A program made the position numbers and the translations under genes. From positions 215,613 through 279,612 of the forward strand of contig JASJFT010000042.1 of the NCBI GenBank assembly GCA_030770425.1: 64,000 bases of DNA, given 5' to 3'. Below, piece after piece: positions 59,849 through 64,000 of this stretch (position 1 is its first letter; the number at the start of each line of letters is the position of its first letter). The DNA is from Darksidea phi. Taxonomy: Eukaryota > Ascomycota > Dothideomycetes > Pleosporales > Lentitheciaceae. The notes below the pieces were generated by a model, which was given only the letters and a program-made list of their open reading frames with translations, was not told where the DNA came from and ran no database searches.

Positions 59849-62800
59849 ATGCCGCCGAAGAAGCCTGCTGGCCAAATTGTGCAGGCCGAGGTCGCCCTCC
59901 AGCAATCGCTCAAAAACTGTCTCGTCAACCTCCCCTCGTCGCTCGTTTCCGTGCTCGTAAATGCGAATACTGTACGTGATGGTTGCTGCAGCTCCCTACA
60001 TCCTTGCTAAATCATCCCGTATAGATTGCGCAGAATGTTGTCGTCGAACTCTCGTACCGACAGCCTCCCCCGCCGGGTGCCTCCGAATCGAAGAATGCCT
60101 CGCCGCCGAAATCAGTCTTCTTGGGATGGACGGGAATGCAGAGCAAGCGCAGGCTTGCGCCTGTCGTGGGGCGGGATGGCTTGAGCGGCACTAGAGGCGG
60201 GCCTGCAAGAGAGCAAGACGTGCAGACCGTAGAAGTGGATGCGACCTTTGCGCGACTGATCGGTTTCAATGAGGGGCAGAAGGTTGGAATATCACTACAT
60301 GTGGACCCTCCACAAGCGCACACCATCAATATTGAGCCATTGACGCCTGTGGATTGGGAGATGATTGAGCTACATGCTCAGTTTTTAGAGCTCAACTTTC
60401 TCTCCCAGATACGTGCGCTTCCAAACCCGCAAGCTCAGTCCTCCCATCCCTTGACACTGCATCTGTCTCCAACAACGACGGCAAACATTGCTGTAACCTC
60501 GGTCGCGCCCGCCCCGCCAGCAGACTCGCCTTTCGTAAAGATATCGCCAGATGCAGAGGTCATTGTTGCGCCGAAGACTCGCCAAAAGTCGGAGCGGAGC
60601 TCAGGTCGTGAAAGCCGCAGCGTTGGTGGGGCTTCAAGGAAGAGCGGGAAGAGCACTGCAAGTACTGTAAGGCGTCGCAGCGGCCGAGATGAGCATGCCA
60701 ACCGAGGTGCCGTGTTCCTACGTGGAGTGGATCGTAGCGTTGCCCAAGAATGGTTCGACGAAGAGGAAGACGCAGACAATGCAGCACTCAAAGTCTGGGT
60801 GGACAAGGATATTCTTCTCACCAAAGCTTTAAGAGGAGTTACTTGGGTCTCTGTAGCGGTCATCAAGCCTGCCGGGCTGCAGGAACCTATGGATATGTCT
60901 AAAGAGCAGGAGCAGGAGAAGCCTGCCGCACGAGTTGTCGCGAAGGTCGAGACATGGGAAGACGCACCCGACGGTCGCCATGCTGCACTTTCTGCAGATC
61001 TATGCAAAGTCTTAGGCTACGAAGGCTTCGTGGGTGGACTTGTGCGCATCGAGGCTGCCTCAAGTCAATCCGCCAAACCATCATCCATCAAACCCAGCTC
61101 GAAAGACTCCAAAGACCCTGGGGTCAAAACAATTAAAATCATCCCGTTTTCTTCTGCCGCAAGCCTGGCAAATACTTCACTCAAATTTGGCGGTGAGTCG
61201 AAGCAAGATCAGGAAGTCGCCCTGCAAAAGATCAAAACAACATATGGCAAAAAGAATGGCCTTTTGGATGGTCCCATTACAGATGGGATGATCTTGCCTC
61301 CTACCAAAGAGTCAGGGTTGACATGGCAAGGAGGCCTAATACGCTTCGATCCGCCACAGTCCACTGCAAGCGTCTCGTGGGTGCTCTTTTCGGAAAGGAA
61401 GCCGCCTGTCGAGCTAGGAGCGGAGATATCAGCACCATCAAGCTGGGTCAGAGGTTGGCAACAAGGAGACCCATTACCGCCAGTACCCCCGAAGTTGGTT
61501 GGAATTGATCCGGTGGTTGAACAGCTGAGGTCGCATTTGACTCACAACTCATCGGTCTTGCTCAGCGGTGGCCTCGGTGCGGGTAAGACGCACTGTGCCC
61601 AGCTTCTCGCCTATCAACTTCGCACCGAGTTTCTCTTCAACACAATCTACTTCCCCTGTCACAAACTCGTCACTGACGAAACAAGAGTGTCAACGATTAA
61701 GGAGACATTGAATAGATTGTTTGCATCAGCGGCATGGGGCGCGAGGTCCGGCGGTAATGCCGTGATCATTCTTGATGACCTAGACAAGCTTTGTCCTGTT
61801 GAGACGGAGCTTCAGGTCGGCAACGAAAACGGCCGAAGCCGGCACGTCAGCGAGAGTATAATTTCGATTGTGCGCCAATACTGCTCCCTAGATTCTGGGG
61901 TGGTATTACTGGCAACGGCCCAGGGCAAGGAATCGCTCAACAACGTCATCGTTGGCGGTCACATCGTCCGAGAAATTGTCAGCCTTAAGGCACCAAATAA
62001 GGAAGGCAGGAGAAAAGTTTTGGAGATGCTCGCACATAAGGATGCGAAGCCTCAAACGGAAGAGCAAACGAATAGTGACGCTCTCTCTGGGCATGCTTTT
62101 CCTTCATCCCCCCAAACCAGCCGGCCCAGCACCTCTCATCGGAGCCAAACCAGCATTTCAAGCATTCAACCAGAAGGTCTGGTCGAGGAAGGGTTCATCA
62201 TCGACTCTACGATCGATTTCCTTGACCTCGCTGGTCAGACTGACGGTTACATGCCCGGTGATCTGGTTCTCCTAACGTCGCGAGCGCGAAATGAAGCTCT
62301 TATTCGTTGCGTCAGCAACTCCACCAACTCAACGTCAGTATCTTTGACGACAGAGGACTACACCAAAGCACTCGCGGGCTTCACACCTGCGTCACTCCGA
62401 AATGTAACGTTGCAAACATCAACGACCAAATGGGACTCGATAGGAGGCCTCCAATCAACGCGTCAGATTCTCTTAGAAACTCTGCAGTACCCAACAACTT
62501 ACGCGCCCATCTTTGCACAATGTCCTTTGCGCCTACGATCTGGTCTCCTACTTTACGGCTACCCAGGTTGTGGTAAGACGCTACTTGCATCCGCTGTAGC
62601 AGGAGAATGCGGGCTCAACTTCATTTCTGTCAAGGGTCCGGAGATACTCAACAAGTACATCGGTGCATCGGAGAAGTCTGTCCGCGATCTATTTGAACGT
62701 GCCGAGGCAGCTCGTCCTTGTGTCCTCTTCTTCGATGAGTTCGACTCGATAGCACCGAAGCGTGGGCATGACTCAACAGGTGTGACTGATAGGGTGGTCA

Positions 62801-63627
62801 ACCAGCTGCTGACCCAGATGGACGGTGCGGAAGGTCTTAGTGGCGTCTATGTGCTCGCAGCCACATCGCGACCTGATTTGATCGATCCAGCCCTTCTCCG
62901 TCCTGGCCGTCTGGACAAGAGTCTGATATGCGACATGCCAGCGTTGGAGGATCGCATCGATATCCTGAGGGCCGTCACGGGGAAGCTGCACCTCGCGCCA
63001 TCAATTCTAACAACCGGGTCAGGAGGCGAGAACCTCCGCGAGATCGCCCAGAGGACCGAAGGCTATTCAGGTGCGGATCTCCAAGCCGTGGCTTACAATG
63101 CCCAACTCGAAGCCATTCACGACGTCCTTGGCGATACCGAGCTCGGCGAACCGACGAAGAATGGCGATGCGAAATCTGCAACTGGTAACTCAGGCAAACC
63201 AAGGAAAGAGAACCGCATTCCGGAGTTCACGCACTTCCGCTTCGGCGACTCCCACCCTGCCCCATCCGATGCTTCAAAACCGATTCCATCAAGCCAGCTC
63301 ACCGAACGCGCTCTCATTGCACAGAAAATCGCAGCACTGCAAGCTATGCGCAGGAAACAGAAACAGCTGCAGCACCAGCAGTGGCCCGGCAGCAAAGACG
63401 AAGACGATGGGCACAAGGAAGAAGATGATGATGATGATGAGCGGAAGGAGCCTCAAATTCAGTGGAAGCACATTGAGAGGTCGCTATCAACGACACGCAG
63501 CAGTATCAGCGCGCAAGAGAGACGAAGACTAGAAGGCATTTACAGAGAGTTCGTCGTAGGCAGAAACGGCGATATGCCGAACGGCCAAGGTGGAACCGAA
63601 ATTGGCGGGCGAACAAGCCTGATGTAG
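59849..63627 (+). CDS. PEX1: peroxisomal AAA ATPase peroxin 1
   Basis: Exons 59849-59971 and 60025-63627, 1241 residues. The N-terminal double-psi/beta-barrel pair (CLVNLPSSLVSVL, VEVDATFARLIGFNEGQKVGISL) is typical of Pex1. The D1 ATPase has Walker A GGLGAGKT (~556) and Walker B VIILDDLDKL; the D2 ATPase has GYPGCGKT (~887), the Walker B VLFFDEFDS (~943) and second-region arginines in TSRPDLIDPALLRPGRLD. Between and after lie Ser/Gln-rich linkers and an acidic DDDDDE run near the C-terminus. With Pex6 it extracts ubiquitinated Pex5 from the peroxisomal membrane. The first exon is 41 codons and the intron uses GTACGT...ATAG. The gene is complete at the right edge of the window. Confidence 0.96.
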
Positions 63628-63896
63628 CTCCGTCTGTAGATGACAAGTTTAGTGTTTGCACATTCTATGGGCTTGGAAGCAATGTGCACAACGCAAAATG
63701 AGGCACTAGCGCAATCCGTAGCCTCGGCGGACCTACCCAACGACGATGATCCCTGCCATCTCAGAAGCAAATCTGGGGGTAGAAGTGTGACACGACGGGC
63801 ACCGAAACGCATGCATGGGCGTGACAGTGGTGCAGACGAAGCCGAGGAAACATTCGTGAGACACAGCACACTCGAGATGGGCCGACGCCAACGTTG
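63628..63896. other. downstream of PEX1
   Basis: About 270 bases of 3' flank with no recognisable gene before the homopolymer run. Confidence 0.4.
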
Positions 63897-63922
63897 CCCC
63901 CCCCCCCCCCCCCCCGGGGGGG

Positions 63923-63966
<44 letters not shown>

Positions 63967-63979
63967 CGGGAGGGGGGGG
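63897..63979. repeat. poly-C / poly-G homopolymer run, probable assembly artefact
   Basis: Nineteen C (63897-63915) followed by about 64 bases almost wholly G with two C and one A interruptions. Such a block at the very end of a sequence suits poly-G read artefacts from two-colour sequencing and a contig end better than a genomic feature. Confidence 0.7.
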
Positions 63980-64000
63980 TTTTGTAAAGCACGAAACCCC

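Overview
The window looks like a chromosome segment of a filamentous ascomycete (Pezizomycotina; Dothideomycetes is my best guess from the protein flavour, not proven). Genes are dense on both strands, most have several 42-130 nt introns with GTATGT/GTAAGT-type donors and CTAAC/CTAAT-like branch sites, and the one degenerate retroelement carries the C-to-T/G-to-A pattern expected of repeat-induced point mutation (RIP), a process of this group. I reconstructed about 22 intact genes by joining exons in frame; every exon set given below sums to a multiple of three.

Layout. 0-13 kb: end of a membrane protein gene, a LYAR-type nucleolar zinc-finger protein, ERV2 sulfhydryl oxidase, a branched-chain aminotransferase, a NEDD8/SUMO-type cysteine protease and a 1243-residue protein whose architecture resembles meiotic chromosome-axis proteins (Red1/SYCP2). 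14-18.6 kb: two major-facilitator transporters (14-TM DHA2-like and allantoate-permease-like). 19.1-21.4 kb: an accessory island, namely a 5'-truncated, RIP-damaged LINE flanked by a 15-bp target duplication and split by a 1218-bp foldback DNA transposon with CACTA termini. 22-27 kb: CYP51 (sterol 14-alpha-demethylase) and a Cds1/Chk2 checkpoint kinase. 27-29.5 kb: a decayed HET (heterokaryon incompatibility) gene and gene-poor DNA. 29.5-44.6 kb: ATG10, a HIRAN-SNF2-RING (HLTF/Rad5-like) translocase, glycogen debranching enzyme, a RhoGAP and the Rab geranylgeranyltransferase beta subunit. 45-64 kb: a zinc-finger protein, an AIG1/FAR-17a membrane protein, a GH3-PA14 beta-glucosidase, an RRM protein, SHR3, MCM7 and PEX1. 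The last ~100 bases are a poly-C/poly-G run that looks like an assembly artefact at a contig end.

There is no obvious biosynthetic cluster; most genes are housekeeping. Several functions belong together only loosely: checkpoint and fork protection (Cds1, HLTF-like, MCM7, with MCB-like ACGCGT boxes near the last two), drug response (two MFS pumps and CYP51 around the transposon island), and membrane traffic or organelle upkeep (ATG10, BET2, SHR3, ERV2, PEX1). The most notable items are the nested transposon island, the axis-like protein, an unusual tryptophan in CYP51, and a set of GC-AG introns.
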